Counted from the stretch's first letter, positions 9,716 to 21,806 are shown. The stretch: 64,000 bases of DNA from Bactericera cockerelli (GCA_024516035.1 CM044964.1:5452294-5516293); one strand, 5' to 3'. Notes: generated from the letters alone by a model not told the origin. Numbers and translations are program-made.

Positions 9716-10139
9716 ATCGTGAGAACTTTTTCTTTACAATCCTTTTTTTTTCTTCTTCTGTTAGGCGCTTTAACACCACTGATGTTGTAGGTCGTTCGCG
9801 CCGATATAATCCTTTAAATCTTTGGAAACTGCAAGGCAGCCTGGCTTGTTAGAGTCGTACTCTGTTGACATTCCTAAATTTTCGAAAGTCTATGACATAG
9901 ACAAGCCAAGTTTTCAATCTTGTGGCCATGTATTAGTCCAGATGACAATTCGGTTTTAAAAAAAATCCAGCATAAATTCCATTCCTCTCTGGTTGGTTGG
10001 TGGTGGGGGGTGTCAAACTCCCGGTCTCTCAAGAGGCAGTCGAGTGTTGAAATCTCTGGTAGCATCTGGCACTCGAGAAAGTTTTTCTCACTCGAGAGGA
10101 AAAGAAGCACGAATCCCAAGTAACTAATTAATTAGGAAT
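9716..10139. other. No recognised feature
   Basis: Unique-looking non-coding sequence with overlapping short open frames on both strands; nothing recognisable. Confidence 0.45.
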
Positions 10140-10770
10140 AATTAGAATGAAAGGAAAGAGGGGAGAGAAGGAGAGAGAGAAGAGAAATGGAGAAAGAAAA
10201 GTAGAAGGAAAGAAGAAATGAATGAAAAAAAACTTTATCATTTGTTAATCTTCTTAATTACCTGTAAAGAAGGGAGATGAGAAGGTGAGAGGAAAGAGAG
10301 AGAGAGGGAGAAGGATGGGAGAGAGAGAGAGAGAGAGAGAAGGATGGGAGGGAGAGATGGATAAAGAAGGGAAATAAATGTGAAATGAGAGAGAATGATG
10401 AAAAGTAAGAGAGAGAGATACTATGGGGATTAAGAAGAGAGTTGAAAGGGAGGCAGAGAGACGGAGAGAGATAGAGAGAGAGAGAGTGAGAGAGTGAGAG
10501 AGTGAGAGAGTGAGATAGAGAGAGAAAGAGAAAGAGAGGGAGAGAGAGAAAGAGAGGGAGAGAGAGAAAGAGAGAGAGAGAGAAAGAAAGAGAGAGAGAG
10601 ATAAGAGTGAGTGAGAACAAAAAGAGAGAAGGAGAGGGATCTAGCAATAGTGGTAAAACTGTGGGAGCAGGAACGAAGGGTGAGACAGATAGAGAAAGAG
10701 TAAGGTAAAATTAGGTTGATAGAGTGAGACAAAGAACTTAAGAGATAAGAAGAGGTGAATATTGATGGAA
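10140..10770. repeat. Purine-rich (GA)n field
   Basis: About 600 bp in which the plus strand is almost entirely GAGA/GAAA. The open frames over it encode only Ser/Leu-rich low-complexity peptides and are not genes. At 10600-10700 it contains a non-simple block, GTGGGAGCAGGAACGAAGGG, that recurs inverted at 14335-14445. Confidence 0.9.
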
Positions 10771-10894
10771 TAGTGAGGTTAGGAGAGAGTGAGAAAGAAA
10801 ATTCGATGATAATTTTAAATTCAAACGAAGGATAGAATCAGAAGATTATTTTAAATTTATCAAAAGTTCTCTCTCCCAACCCAATCGTCCTTTA

Positions 10895-10900
10895 TTTTCC

Positions 10901-10932
<32 letters not shown>
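10895..10932. repeat. (CT)n microsatellite
   Basis: Pure CT run of roughly 18 dinucleotides. Confidence 0.9.
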
Positions 10933-10935
<3 letters not shown>

Positions 10936-11034
10936 GTACATTTCTTCTGTCCATCTCTCAATTTCTATTTCTTAATTTCAAAACGAAGTAATTCAATAAA
11001 CACTTTGAATGTTCATCAAGCTGCTGAGCAGATG

Positions 11035-11460
11035 ATCACAGTCGGTTTGTTGGGTGGGTGCACACTGGTCGACGATAAGACACTGGACTTGTGTTAGTCA
11101 AGTGTTTAACGCGCTGATTTGGCAATCCACAGCTATCGTAGGGGTCCGTTGGTTTGAATCCCACCCAGTGCATGATTTTTTTATGGCAGGATTCTCACTG
11201 GAGTGAGCTCTTCCACCCAATTTTTCCTCATTAATTTGAGTTTCTGACCACATAAGGGTTGGGTGGAAGAGATTGCCATAGGCAATAACCCCGCCCTTTA
11301 GTTAGGACATATGTATATATTTTATTACTTTTTTTCTTGTTTATATTATTAATTCTGTCAATTTTATATTTAATTTTTACCATTGTTTGTCTGTATATAT
11401 TATTATGTTCTGCTAATAAAGAGTTTCTAAATAAACTAAAAATAAATAAATAAATAAATA
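11035..11460 (+). mobile_element. tRNA-headed SINE carrying the LINE-tail 3' end
   Basis: The head has a B-box-like GTTGGTTTGAATCCCACCCA near 11150 and a tRNA-like layout upstream (GTTTAACGCGCTGATTTGGC). From 11251 the sequence is the LINE-tail family: GGGTTGGGTGGAAGAGATTG, GGCAATAACCCCGCCCTTTA, TAATAAAGAGTTTCTAAATA, ending in (TAAA)n at 11440-11460. A tRNA head joined to a LINE 3' end is the expected structure of a SINE mobilised by that LINE. Confidence 0.68.
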
Positions 11461-11534
11461 GTAATAAGATTCTGAGGGTTAGGTGATAGAAAATGTTTTG
11501 AGCATTAATCTTGCCAGGTGGTTACTTTCCACAA

Positions 11535-11612
11535 ACCGGAAATGAACCACCGACATGAACCACCGACCTCCAGGTTACAAGACTGCCGAGGTCAAGCTAC
11601 TGAGTTCGGTGA
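11535..11612 (-). repeat. SINE-A fragment
   Basis: Reverse complement of the tRNA-like head: GAACCACCGACCTCCAGGTT, then AAGCTACTGAGTTCGG. A short internal duplication of the ACCACCGAC segment is seen. Confidence 0.65.
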
Positions 11613-11624
11613 GTACGAAGGTCG

Positions 11625-12354
11625 TTAGATAGTTTGAATCAATTCACATTTTGTAAAATAAAAAATATTCTGGTTTTTGTTATCTTCATTTTTCTTCTTC
11701 TTATCTTTACGTCTTTCTATGTAAATTTGTATTTTTCATTTTGTAAAGCACAAGAAAATATTGCAATTCGATGAGCTCTTCATTTGTTATTTTTTATTTT
11801 GTAAATTAAAAATTATGTCATCCATAATACTGAATGAACAAGAAGTATGGATAAAACTAGGTACTAGTTTTATTTCAGAGTTACTGGTTAGTTTCAAAGC
11901 ACATGTTTTCGGTTAACTACTGCAGAATCAACACAAAAATTTACACCGAGTTACCCACACAAACACATAAGTACATTCTTTCTTTGGTTATATACCATTT
12001 AACTGCACGATGGTTTTTTTTTTGACAGAGCCTTTCCCTTGCCTCATTTTATCATTTTCGTTATATTTCTTATTTACATGATACAATAAATAGGTAGTGG
12101 GTTGGTGCTTATCCTAAATTCTATGGAAAAAAAATCATGAAATACATAGCTAAAAACCTAACAAATCTGTCTGTTTCTTTTATATTTCGCTCCAACCCAG
12201 CTCAACCTGAATGACCGACTTCGAATTTTCAGAAAAAAAAAAAAAAAAATTAACCGCGAAAAGGTCAAAGAAAAATTAAAGAAGTGATGACAAATATAAA
12301 ATCCGTTAACTTCGATAGCACCAGAATAGTATTTGAAGCAGAAAGTTTTCAAAA
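11625..12354. other. No recognised feature
   Basis: AT-rich intergenic sequence with no coding or repeat match inside the window. Confidence 0.5.
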
Positions 12355-13270
12355 GGGAGAGAGAAAAATCAGGGGAGACTTTGAATAGGAGAGAGTAAGC
12401 TACCTGCAGAAGGAGGGATAGAGAAGAAGAACATTAGAGAAAGCGAGAGAGATATAGAAAGAAAATCAAGATAGAAGGAGTAAGATAGGGGGAGGGAGAA
12501 GCAGTAGTGTAGAGAAAGCAAGAGAGATATAGAAAGAAATCAAGATAGAAGAGGTGAAAAACCTCAAGAAAAACTAGATATGAAATTGAAGTGATGCAAT
12601 CAAACAGAGAAAAAAATAAAAGACCAAGAAGAACCGGATGTGAATGGAAATAGGAAATGTATAAATAGACCTCCAAGAAGTTCGGGGGGGGGGGTGGTAC
12701 GAAGATAAGATGAGAGGGGAGAGGAGAGGAGGGGGCAGTGTAGAAGAGGAAGAGGAGGATGGAATCAAAAAGGGAGAGAAATTGGAGGAGGGAGAAATGG
12801 TGAAGAAGAAGAGAGAAAACTGAAGACGAGGTTAACGTAGGAGCAAGGAGGAATGGAAAAAAAAGACAGGTAGAAAAGGAAGAAATTCATAAAGAGAGAG
12901 AGATTAGTAAGGAAGAAAGGAAGAATGAGTGAGAAATTAAGAGGACACAAAAGAAAAAAAAGGAGAGATTGAAAAGGAATAAATTTAGAAAGAGGGTGAG
13001 AAGGAAGATATTGAAGAAAAAAAAAAGAGAGGAGAGAGGATAAATTATGAAGAAAGGGGAAGATATTAAGAGAGAGAGAAGGTGAGAGAGAGGAAGGAGA
13101 GAGAGAGAGAAAGGAGAGAAGGAGAGAGAGAGAGAGGAAAGAGAGAGAGAGGGAGAAAGAGAGAGAGAGAGATACAAGGAGAGAGAGAGAGTGGGAGACA
13201 CGGAGAGAGAAGGAAAGTGAGATAGAAAGGGAGAAGGAGAGAGAGACGAAGAGTATGAGAAAAGTGGGAA
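12355..13270. repeat. Purine-rich (GA)n field
   Basis: Nearly 900 bp of plus-strand purine-rich sequence, degenerate at 12355-13080 and close to pure GA at 13080-13240. A run of about ten G lies near 12685. Open frames here are low-complexity artefacts. Confidence 0.9.
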
Positions 13271-13546
13271 AAAGTAGAACTAAGGGTACAATTGTTTAAG
13301 AAGCAACGAGGGAGAAAACGGGGGAAAAAAAAGGGAAATGGAATTTTCGAAATAAATGAATCGAGGGATTTTTGTTTGGTTGATTATATCTTTTGATTGA
13401 TGCCTTCCATCCCTGTATTCCTATCAGACGCGGCCGGTGCTCAGGAGCTGCGGAAATGCTGCCCAGTGGAAAAAGAAAAAGAGCTGATTTTCTCAAGTCC
13501 TAGCTCGTACACAATGAAAATCATCACACATTTCTAGAATAATGCA

Positions 13547-13973
13547 TTTTTTTAAGGTGTGTGTTTCACAGCCTTTCTTTTTCTTAGCCATGAAACAGGG
13601 GCTAGGTAAAATTTCTGATTTGTGCGGAGCAGCATGAGTTATTGCCAACATTAATTTTCGTTATAATACTTGCGAGTATTTTTTATTTAAAGATGAGTCT
13701 TTCACATCCGTCTTTATTTCGTAGCCATGAAACAGGGGCTACTGTTGTAGAAGCTTTTAGTCTGTGTTGTAGCCTGCCCATCATGTGCCTGCCCTCTGAT
13801 GGGCGAGAAGTGACACAATAATTTCCAATTAGGTGCTGGGTCAACACGAGCACACCAGAAGGTATCCCTCACAAATAACTGTAACCAAATTAAGAATACA
13901 AAATTTTGTCGGCACAGGGGTTCGAACTCGGGACCCTCCGCATGGGAAGCGAGTGCTTAACCACTGAGCGCAA
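13547..13973 (-). mobile_element. SINE-B with 3' extension
   Basis: Reverse-complement SINE-B. The head is at the right (TTAACCACTGAGCGC; GGGGTTCGAACTCGGGACCC), and the body includes GCTGGGTCAACACGAGC and GGGCGAGAAGTGACAC. To the left of the usual 3' end lies an extra block of about 125 bp (13603-13728, TTGTGCGGAGCAGCA), shared with 41879-41998. Beyond it a second SINE-B 3' end occurs (AGCCATGAAACAGGGGCT appears twice). Confidence 0.82.
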
Positions 13974-14309
13974 CCAAAAAACGCGCTTAATCAGAATAAT
14001 GAACTCTTTTAAACTCAGAGGTAAAAAATGTAAAAATGGTCAGGAGCCTACCTTTTGAAGAGGGGGCTGGATTACCAGTGATCTACTGTTAATATACCAT
14101 TGTTCGTATTTAATACATAAAAAAAATGTGATTACGATCTCACAATCTATGGTAAAATAATATGATTGTCAATCTCAAGAAGGTCTTTAGATTTTGAAAG
14201 AGCGACTTTGTACATCCTAATTTGGTCCGGTTTATGTGGCACCACCCCCAAAATATTTTCCCACTTTCCACGCCTGTTCTCTATATCCAATTTTCTGATA
14301 ATACTTTCT

Positions 14310-14560
14310 CCTCCTCTCTGCAACTCTCTCTCTCTCTCTCTCTATTTCTCTCTCTGTCTCGCCTTTCGTTCCTGCTCCCACAGTTTGACCACTATTGCTA
14401 GTTCCCTCTCCTTCTCTCTTTTTGTTCTCACTCACTCTTGTCTCTCTCTCTCTCTCTCTCTCTTTCTTTCTCTCTGTCTTTCTTTCTCTCTCCCTCTCTC
14501 TCCCCCTCTCTCTCTCTATCTCTCTCTCTGTCTCTCTCTCTCTCAGTTTCCATTTACCAA
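14310..14560. repeat. Pyrimidine-rich (CT)n field
   Basis: CT-rich on the plus strand. The embedded block CCTTTCGTTCCTGCTCCCAC with an ACTATTGCTAG neighbour is the reverse complement of the block at 10600-10700. Confidence 0.88.
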
Positions 14561-14589
14561 AGTTCCTTCCCTTTTTTTTTCGTGCCTAT

Positions 14590-14775
14590 CTTCTAGTATT
14601 GTATTTTCATCCATACTAGTATATCATTATATTGTTGCATTTTAATCCATACTAGTTAGTATATCATTATACTGTTGTATTTTCATCCATACTAGTATAT
14701 CATTATATTGTTGCATTTTCATCCATACTAGTATATCAGTAATTGTTTTATTTTCATCCATACTAATATATCATT
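14590..14775. repeat. Minisatellite, about 44-bp unit
   Basis: Four to five imperfect copies of a unit containing CATCCATACTAGTATATCAT and ATTGTTG(C/T)ATTTT. A single related CATCCATACTAGTG occurs later, near 14952. Confidence 0.8.
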
Positions 14776-14901
14776 TTTTTATTTTTTTTACTCTTAAAAA
14801 AATAACTTATAAATCGTTCCAACAGCTCTAATGATTGAGAATTGGGTTTGGGTTAAAACCCAATTTTTCACTCTCGAAAATGATTTTTGTGATTTTTCAC
14901 T

Positions 14902-14936
14902 AAGTAAATAAGCTTTGACAAATAGCTTATTTACTT
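14902..14936. repeat. 13-bp stem hairpin
   Basis: AAGTAAATAAGCT and its exact reverse complement AGCTTATTTACTT are separated by 9 bp. AT-rich; function unknown. Confidence 0.6.
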
Positions 14937-15037
14937 TTGTTGTATTTCTATCCATACTAGTGCTTTTAAAATATTTTACTTTTTCCATCTCACCTTTGAA
15001 TTTTGCGTCCATCTGTCCGGTATAAACTGTTCCTATA

Positions 15038-15298
15038 ATCGAATAGCTCAGTGGTTAAGCACTCGCTTGCCATGCGGAAGGTCCCGTGTTCGAACCCCCG
15101 CGCCGACAAAAATTTGTATTCCAAATTTGGTTACAGTGGATTGTAAGGGCTACCTTCCGGTGCGCTCGTGTTGACCCAGCACCTAAATGAGAAGAATTGT
15201 GTCACTTCTAGCCCATAAGAGAGGAAGCATACTACGGGATGGGCAGGCTACAACACAGACCACAGCTCCTGTTTCATTGCTACAAAATAAAAAAAAAT
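15038..15298 (+). mobile_element. SINE-B copy with tRNA-Gly-like head
   Basis: The head reads ATAGCTCAGTGGTTAAGCAC (A box), CTTGCCATGCGG (GCC anticodon-like loop) and GTGTTCGAACCCCCGC (B box), as in tRNA-Gly(GCC). The body includes CCGGTGCGCTCGTGTTGACC and ends in an A-rich tail. It is not a functional tRNA: the 3' acceptor half is replaced by SINE body. Confidence 0.82.
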
Positions 15299-15299
15299 A

Positions 15300-16009
15300 T
15301 CGATATTAAGGGCGAAATTAATGGACTGAATTGACTAACATTGCAGCACAATGTTAGTTATAGCTGTCCCTTTGTAAATTTCACTTGCTTATTTAATTTT
15401 GTGAATTTAAAGTTTGAAGCAATTTAAAGGGCACAAGACAGAGAAACTTTCAATCTGCCAAATAACATACCTACTTATCAAGATTTCACTAAAAGTTAAA
15501 AATATTAATAATAAATATAAAGAGGCTATAACTTAATAGATTGATAAAGATGCTATCAATAATAGTTGCAATTGGCGTCGTAGTAATCTGTGACCATCAG
15601 CCAGATGTGAGATTGCTCAGATTATACAAGTATGAAAAAAAGGAGATAAAATTATCCATCACGTTCCACCTATCTCCTAATCCTGCCATCAGTATGCTAA
15701 ATCGAACACAGATAAACATTTGTTCTTCTCTATCATCCATTCTCTTTCTCTCTCATTTTGTATAGAAAATCCCTCTATTCGAAATAAGTAATGGGGTTTC
15801 GGAATGGGGAACACAATGTTGGATTGTTATCGTGTGCATATCCTCATTTGCAAGTTCAGGTCGCGGAATACGAATGGCGTCGCGGAAAACAAATGGTGCT
15901 ATTAGAAGAACAAATCACCCGACCTAGTGGTACGGAACAGAAGCTGGATTCAATTGACACGGGACTATTAGGAGGAGATGTGGAGGGATATGTATAAGTG
16001 GATGTAGAG
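15300..16009. other. No recognised feature
   Basis: Non-coding. Short open frames at 15541-15765 and 15791-15997 have no recognisable product. Confidence 0.45.
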
Positions 16010-16330
16010 ATAGATGCGATATTAGAAGAGGGAGATGTAGAAATGGATGAATAGATGGATGGGATATAAGAAGAGGAAGATGTATAAATAGATGGATAAA
16101 TAGATGTGATATTAGAAGAGGGAGATGTATAAATGGATGGATGAATAGATGGGATATTAAAAAAGGGAGATATATAAGTGGTTAAATAGATAGATGGAAT
16201 AAATAGATAAATGACGGGTCATTCACAATATAATGTCTAGAACATTTGTCAAAAAAAAAAAAAAAAAAAAAAAAAACACAAGATGGAATATTAGAAGAGG
16301 GAGAAGTATTAGTAGATAGATAGGTATGTA
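16010..16330. repeat. Degenerate minisatellite and poly-A run
   Basis: Imperfect repeats of a roughly 60-bp unit (TTAGAAGAGGGAGATGTA, AATGGATGGATGAATAGATG), interrupted by a poly-A run at about 16250-16276. Purine-rich sequence continues to about 16620. Confidence 0.7.
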
Positions 16331-16924
16331 GATAGATAGAGAGATGAGAGGAAATAGAAAATGATGTAGGAAGTGATAAATAGATTAAGTACTGATAAAA
16401 AGAGAGATTGTTTGAATTGTATGAATGTGAGAGTTAGAATAGAAAAAAAACACTTTGTAAAAGGCAAGTGTTTGAATGGAGGAAGACAGAAAAGAATTGG
16501 TGACAAGAAAGTGAGAAGAAAGGTAGTAGATAGTGAAAGACTAAAAATAGCTAATGAAAAGTGAAACAAAATAATAAAAGAGAAAACAGAAAGAATAGAG
16601 AAAAATAGAAATGATGGAATGAATTCAACTTGTTTGACATCAAATATGTAACAATTATTATATTTATAATCTGAGAAAAGATGGAGAAAATGATAAAAAA
16701 ATTCAAGAAAAAATAAGATATAATAAGAAAATGGTATAGAGAAATAGAGATATAGTTTGGTATGGATGTATATTATTATATTATGAGACATACAATACAA
16801 GAATAAAGAAAAATATGTTTAGTATAATAGTGAATATGGAAAAATAGAACGGTCACGGTGCAAAATGTTTTGAGCTTTAACCTGGCCTGTTGGCGAGCTT
16901 CCAGTAAATTGTATTTTAATTGTT

Positions 16925-17027
16925 AATAATTACTCAAAATTGCCTTACTAAATGTTTGCCATACGGGGGTCTCAAACCGACAACATCTAGCTAGATAACA
17001 AGTCCGCCGCTTTTTCGATCAAGGTTT
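16925..17027 (-). repeat. SINE-A, decayed
   Basis: ACAAGTCCGCCGCTTTTTCG with GATCAAG and an upstream TTACTAAATGTTTGCC match the reverse-complement SINE-A layout, with many differences. Confidence 0.55.
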
Positions 17028-17189
17028 GTCAAAAAGATGGATAGTTATATTGACAGAAAAAAGAGAGAAAATGACATTGTGGAAAAAAGAGACACAGACA
17101 GAGAGAAACTGATCACTAGAAAAGAAGAGAGAGGCAGAGAGAAACTGAACACCAGAAAGAAAGAGAGAGAGAAAAGAAGAGGGAGAGAA

Positions 17190-17896
17190 AAATGTACTTG
17201 CTGAATTCCAGAGACAATGAAGATCAAGCCGTTGTTAAACCACCGCACAACTATAGTCTCCATCACATTTTTTTCAAGATTTCACAAATTAATAATCTTT
17301 TCAGAAACGAACACATTTTCATCAGTATTTAGGCAACTAGATTGCTAATCCGACCATTAATTTTAACTGAAGTGGTCCATCTGGCAGCATGGGCAATTTT
17401 GAGAAAAAAATGGGTGAGTCATTGCGAATGTGATCCCACGAAGAATACGCAAAACAAGGTTGAATATTTGAAGAACATTAGAAAGATATGTTCTAGGGTA
17501 CTCCGTAATGCAGCCGACACAATATAGTGAACAGAATTCACAGCGTATGTGGGCTATTCAAGACTTCGTTAAAGTTGTTTACGAGAAAAAAAATAAGAAG
17601 AGAATGTCGAAGTCATTATCACCACACTTGATCAGTCTTTGTTTACAATCATTATTTTGTTAATTTTTTTATAAAATTTGTAAATAATTCTTGATGTAAA
17701 TTGTTAGCAAGACCTTCACTGATAAATGTATCTCTGTTACAAAAGTATGAATCCTGTTTGTTTGTTTGAGAAGTACTGTGCGGGGAGAAAGTTCTGTGAG
17801 GAAGAGATACGAAGGTAAAATTCTCTCCTGTTATTTCAATTTCAATATCTATTATTTCCTACTCGATTACCATTTGTTCCATCTCTCCAACTTATA
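17190..17896. other. Unidentified stretch with a short open frame
   Basis: The frame 17342-17527 (plus) includes RKKWVSHCECDPTKN and VEYLKNIRKICSRVLRN. It has more balanced composition than neighbouring frames but no family I recognise. It could be a decayed transposase or chance. Confidence 0.25.
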
Positions 17897-18337
17897 CAGG
17901 GTGGTCCAGAAAGTTTGCACCAAAGTGATAGGGGTAATAGAAGAGACCATTTCCAACAAAAATATTCCCGGACATTTTCCTTTATTTTTTGTCGTTTTCA
18001 AAATGGCGGCCAAAACGTGTGTTTTTCAAATATTCCGACTTTGGTTGGCTTTTGATTTTTTCATTTTTTTCTGTACCACCTAGAAAAAAACGGATTGCAT
18101 TTTTGAATTGAAAATCAAATTTTAATTAAAATAAGTTAAATTAACCCGTTCAATGTTTTAATGATCATGCTCATTTAGGCTGTCAACGTTCTGAACGCAC
18201 ATATTTGAAAAACACACGTTTTGGCCGCCATTTTGAAAACGACAAAAAATAAAGGAAAATGTCCGGGAATATTTTTGTTGGAAATGGTCTCTTTTACTAC
18301 CCCTATCATTTTGGTGCAAACTTTTTGGACCACCCTG
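17897..18337. mobile_element. Mariner-type MITE, 441 bp (second copy)
   Basis: Same element as 1261-1702, one base shorter, with the same long inverted repeats, the GGCGGCCAAAACGTGTG block, and TA on each side (17895-17896, 18338-18339). Confidence 0.88.
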
Positions 18338-18339
18338 TA

Positions 18340-20160
18340 TACCCTCGTTTAATATAAAATTCTCCCTCTCATTTCTTTACCTTTTCTCTTTCGTCTCCTT
18401 CCACTTTTGTTCCACTTCTCTATCCGTCTTTCCATTTATCTCTTCGCCTCTTTCCTCTTTTGCTTCTCTCTTCTCTTTCATCTATTCTTTTCCCTCGTTT
18501 TTCCTTTCGTTCATTGTTTGTCCTCATAAAAAGTTCCTCTTTTCGCGTTATCTTCTCTCGCATGCGATGCTCTTTTTCTTCAAAATTCCCCTCACGTACG
18601 ATTTTACTGGCGGGATAAAATCTTTATTTATGGAGTCTATAATTAAAATTGAAAAAAAATCCCGTTCTCTTTGCTCTTGTGGCCTTATTTTTCCCTCGTA
18701 ATATTCCCTCGCTCCCTCAACTATCTTCTTCCCTCTAAGTTTCTTTGTTCTCTCCCATCTCTTCTCTCACTTTTTCATCGTGTGCTTCTGGATCATTTGT
18801 TTTGTCTTCATCTTTTCTATACCGGTCTTTTTCTTCTTTTCTCTGCGCTGAATTCCTGTTTTTGTTAGGGTCGGGATTCCTTTGAGATCTATTGTTAAAG
18901 CTGCGGGGTGTAATATTTCCGTAATGAGTTTCATCTTCTGATTTTATTATTATGATTTTCAAAATTTATAACAGATTTTCTTTTTATCTCTTATTTTCTC
19001 TTCACATCTTTTTTGTACTTCTTTACCTTCTTGATATTTTCTGCTTCCTTTTGGCTACATTTTTTTTACTTTGAATATCTATTCTATTATTTAGTATGAT
19101 CTGCACTTTACAATCGGGCTAAGACTCAGTGTGGTTAAAGCGTGGATTCGAAAACGTTTTTTTTTTTTTTTTTCTTTATTTCTTTAATTCTTTTACTTAC
19201 CTCCCTTAAGTTGGTCCTTCTTTTATAACTTCAGTATTTTGTACTATCTTTGATGTCACAAAAGAATATTTAAAATCAAACCAAGATTACAACTTTTTCT
19301 TTATTAAACTATCCGTCGTTCATTGGTTTGAAACCCGAAACCTTTCGCATTCAAAGTAGAAAAAATACCTCTACATTTACTGGTGCAATAAATTTTACAA
19401 TGTATCTAACGAAATTAATTTTATTTTGAATTGCTATAACAATTATTTATAAGTGTAGATTAATAGTAATAATAACTTTTTATTGACATTAATATTAGTG
19501 ACAAATGGCGTGATTATTACCGGAGGCGATCTCTGCCATCAAACCCATATCTCTGCTATTAAACCAATGATAATTATCCTTATCATATTAATTTATGTAA
19601 GGCTAGGGTGACGTTATCAAATTTGTGTTATAATTAAAGTAAACCACAGGGGTCAACCGCAGATCCAATGATGCGTGGCTGTTGGTACAGTGTACACTGT
19701 ACAGGACCCAAACTTATCTGGCTGTTTAGGAGTTAAAGATTATTTTTTTGGACTCTTCTTTGAAGGTCTAGTTCAGTTTGAATTATAGGAGTCACATAAT
19801 TATGATTTGAATAATTATTGCGAGGTTAAATACTTCCATGACGTCATATAATTTTCGTTTTTTCAATGATTGTATTTTTTGCTCCAATAAGGATTCTCCT
19901 GACTGAAATGTCTTGAGGTCCATAATTTCATTGGTGGTATTTTATGGTTGGGTTTTAAATTTGTTCATTTTCTGAGTGTGTTTCTTTTGTTTATTTTTTT
20001 ATTTTATTATTTTGAAAAATAGTCTTGACACATAATTATGTATGGCCCGTCAGATAAAAGGAATCAAAGAATATATTGGAGGACTCCAAGTGGGCCGTCG
20101 CATGTCTTGTCAATACTGGTAATAGCTTTTTCAAGAACTTTGTTGATAGCAATAATATAA
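18340..20160. other. Pyrimidine-rich then AT-rich non-coding
   Basis: 18360-18860 is T/C-rich on the plus strand without a regular unit. 18970-20160 is AT-rich, with a poly-T run near 19158. No gene supported. Confidence 0.5.
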
Positions 20161-20164
20161 TTTT

Positions 20165-20262
20165 CTCTCGATAACCTGAAGGTTGGTGGTTCAAGTCCCA
20201 GTTATGGGAAAACATTAGTATAACGAGTTTGAGTACTCGTGATATGTATCACCATTGGGATT
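20165..20262 (+). repeat. SINE-A, decayed
   Basis: TCGATAACCTGAAGGTTGGT, GGTTCAAGTCCCAG and CGAGTTTGAGTA follow the SINE-A order; the 5' end is lost. Confidence 0.6.
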
Positions 20263-20304
20263 TGCAGAAAATATTGAAGTCTGTACTCATTCTGCTTTAT
20301 CATA

Positions 20305-20446
20305 ATATGTATTTGTGTGAATGACTTTCATGATGTCACAACTACTCAAACCTGCTTTACTAAATCTTTGCTAAACATAGGACTAGAAATTCTAGCCTCC
20401 GGGTTGCAAGTCTGCCACCTTATCGATCGAGCTACTGAGGTCGGTT
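20305..20446 (-). mobile_element. SINE-A copy
   Basis: Reverse complement: TGATGTCACAACTACTCAAA, GCCTCCGGGTTGCAAGTCTG, TCGAGCTACTGAGGTCGG. It lies about 40 bp from the plus-strand copy, forming an inverted pair. Confidence 0.75.
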
Positions 20447-20589
20447 ACTCATTCTACTACTTTTGACGTTACTAATATATTATTATTATTACTGTACTAC
20501 AATTGTACTTTCAAAAAGTTTCTAGACAGAACTTGTGCACTGTTCTTGCTTATGGATCCAGAGTCCCTTCGGTCTTCCTGTTTCCTGTC

Positions 20590-20705
20590 TCTCTCTATCC
20601 TATCTAGAACTTCTCCTTCTATCTCTCTCTATCCTATCCAGAATTTCTCCTTCTATCTCTCTCTATCCTATCCAGAATTTCTCCTTCTATCTCTCTCTAT
20701 CCTGG
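20590..20705. repeat. 34-bp tandem repeat
   Basis: About three copies of TCTCTCTATCCTATCCAGAA plus TTTCTCCTTCTA. Pyrimidine-rich sequence continues to about 21840. Confidence 0.8.
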
Positions 20706-21204
20706 GTTTGTTTATACCATCAATAGTTTCCCCTCTCTTCCTCCAGATCCCCTCCCTGTCTGCAGCATTCGAGTCTACTTCTCTTTCTCCATTAATATTA
20801 GGTATTCAGTTTATTTATCTCTTTTTCTTTGTCCCTAACTCCCTCGTTGGCTTTCTGTTTTTGTCCCTCATTTTCTTTTTGAAATTGTCTTTTTATAACC
20901 TTCCTTTTAGTTTCAGGATCTTCATTATTCTGGTTTGTCCTCCTTGTCTTTTCGACTATATCTGTCTTTGGAATAGTTTTCTCTGTTGTATTGTCTAACT
21001 TTTCCGAACTCTCGTATATCTTTGGTTCAATTTCTCTGTGTTCTCCAGAAAGTTCTTTCTTTCTGTATTATCTCTTTTTTGTATCTCGTTCTCGCTTTTT
21101 TATTCCTTAAGGCAATCCTTCTTTGATTTTGCATTATTCTGTTTTTTTTTTTTTTTCCTTTACTTTTTCTTCCTTATTTATATTTTCTGTGTTTATCACT
21201 TTAT

Positions 21205-21248
<44 letters not shown>

Positions 21249-21800
21249 CTCAATATTATTAAAACTTTGAAAATTGTAATGAACGCAGCGAATACAAAAA
21301 AGAGAGAATAAAAAAAATATAGGTAAAGAAAATAGGAATAAGAGAGGAAAATATGATAACTGGTTTTTGTACCATTACTATGATTTTTTTCTTATATGTA
21401 TTAGATTGCTGTTTTGAATTCAACTTTTTGACTAATCATTATCATGTGACGTATTGCTGAAGTTATAAACAATTCTCAATAGAGTAAGTAGGAAAAGAAT
21501 AAAAGTATCTGTTATAGTGGAGTAATTTAGATACTTCTATGCATCTCCTATCTGTTGTTGAAGCGTCAGATTCGCTAATTTCTTCACTTTTATGTTTATC
21601 TATTGGTCTTTTATTTTAATTTTATGCTCTCATTTTCTTCTTCATACTCTATTTTATTTTGTCTATTTCTTCATTTTTATGTTTATCCATTAAATTTGTC
21701 TCTTATTTTCTTTTTAATTCTCACTTTCTCTCTTCGTTTCCTATTTTATTTTATCTCTATCTTTTATTTCTTTTACTGTGTTACTTTCATTAATTTTCTT
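20706..21800. other. Pyrimidine-rich low-complexity field
   Basis: T/C-rich plus strand with a pure (CT)n run at about 21209-21245. Hydrophobic open frames over it are compositional artefacts. Confidence 0.7.
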
Positions 21801-21806
21801 ATACTT

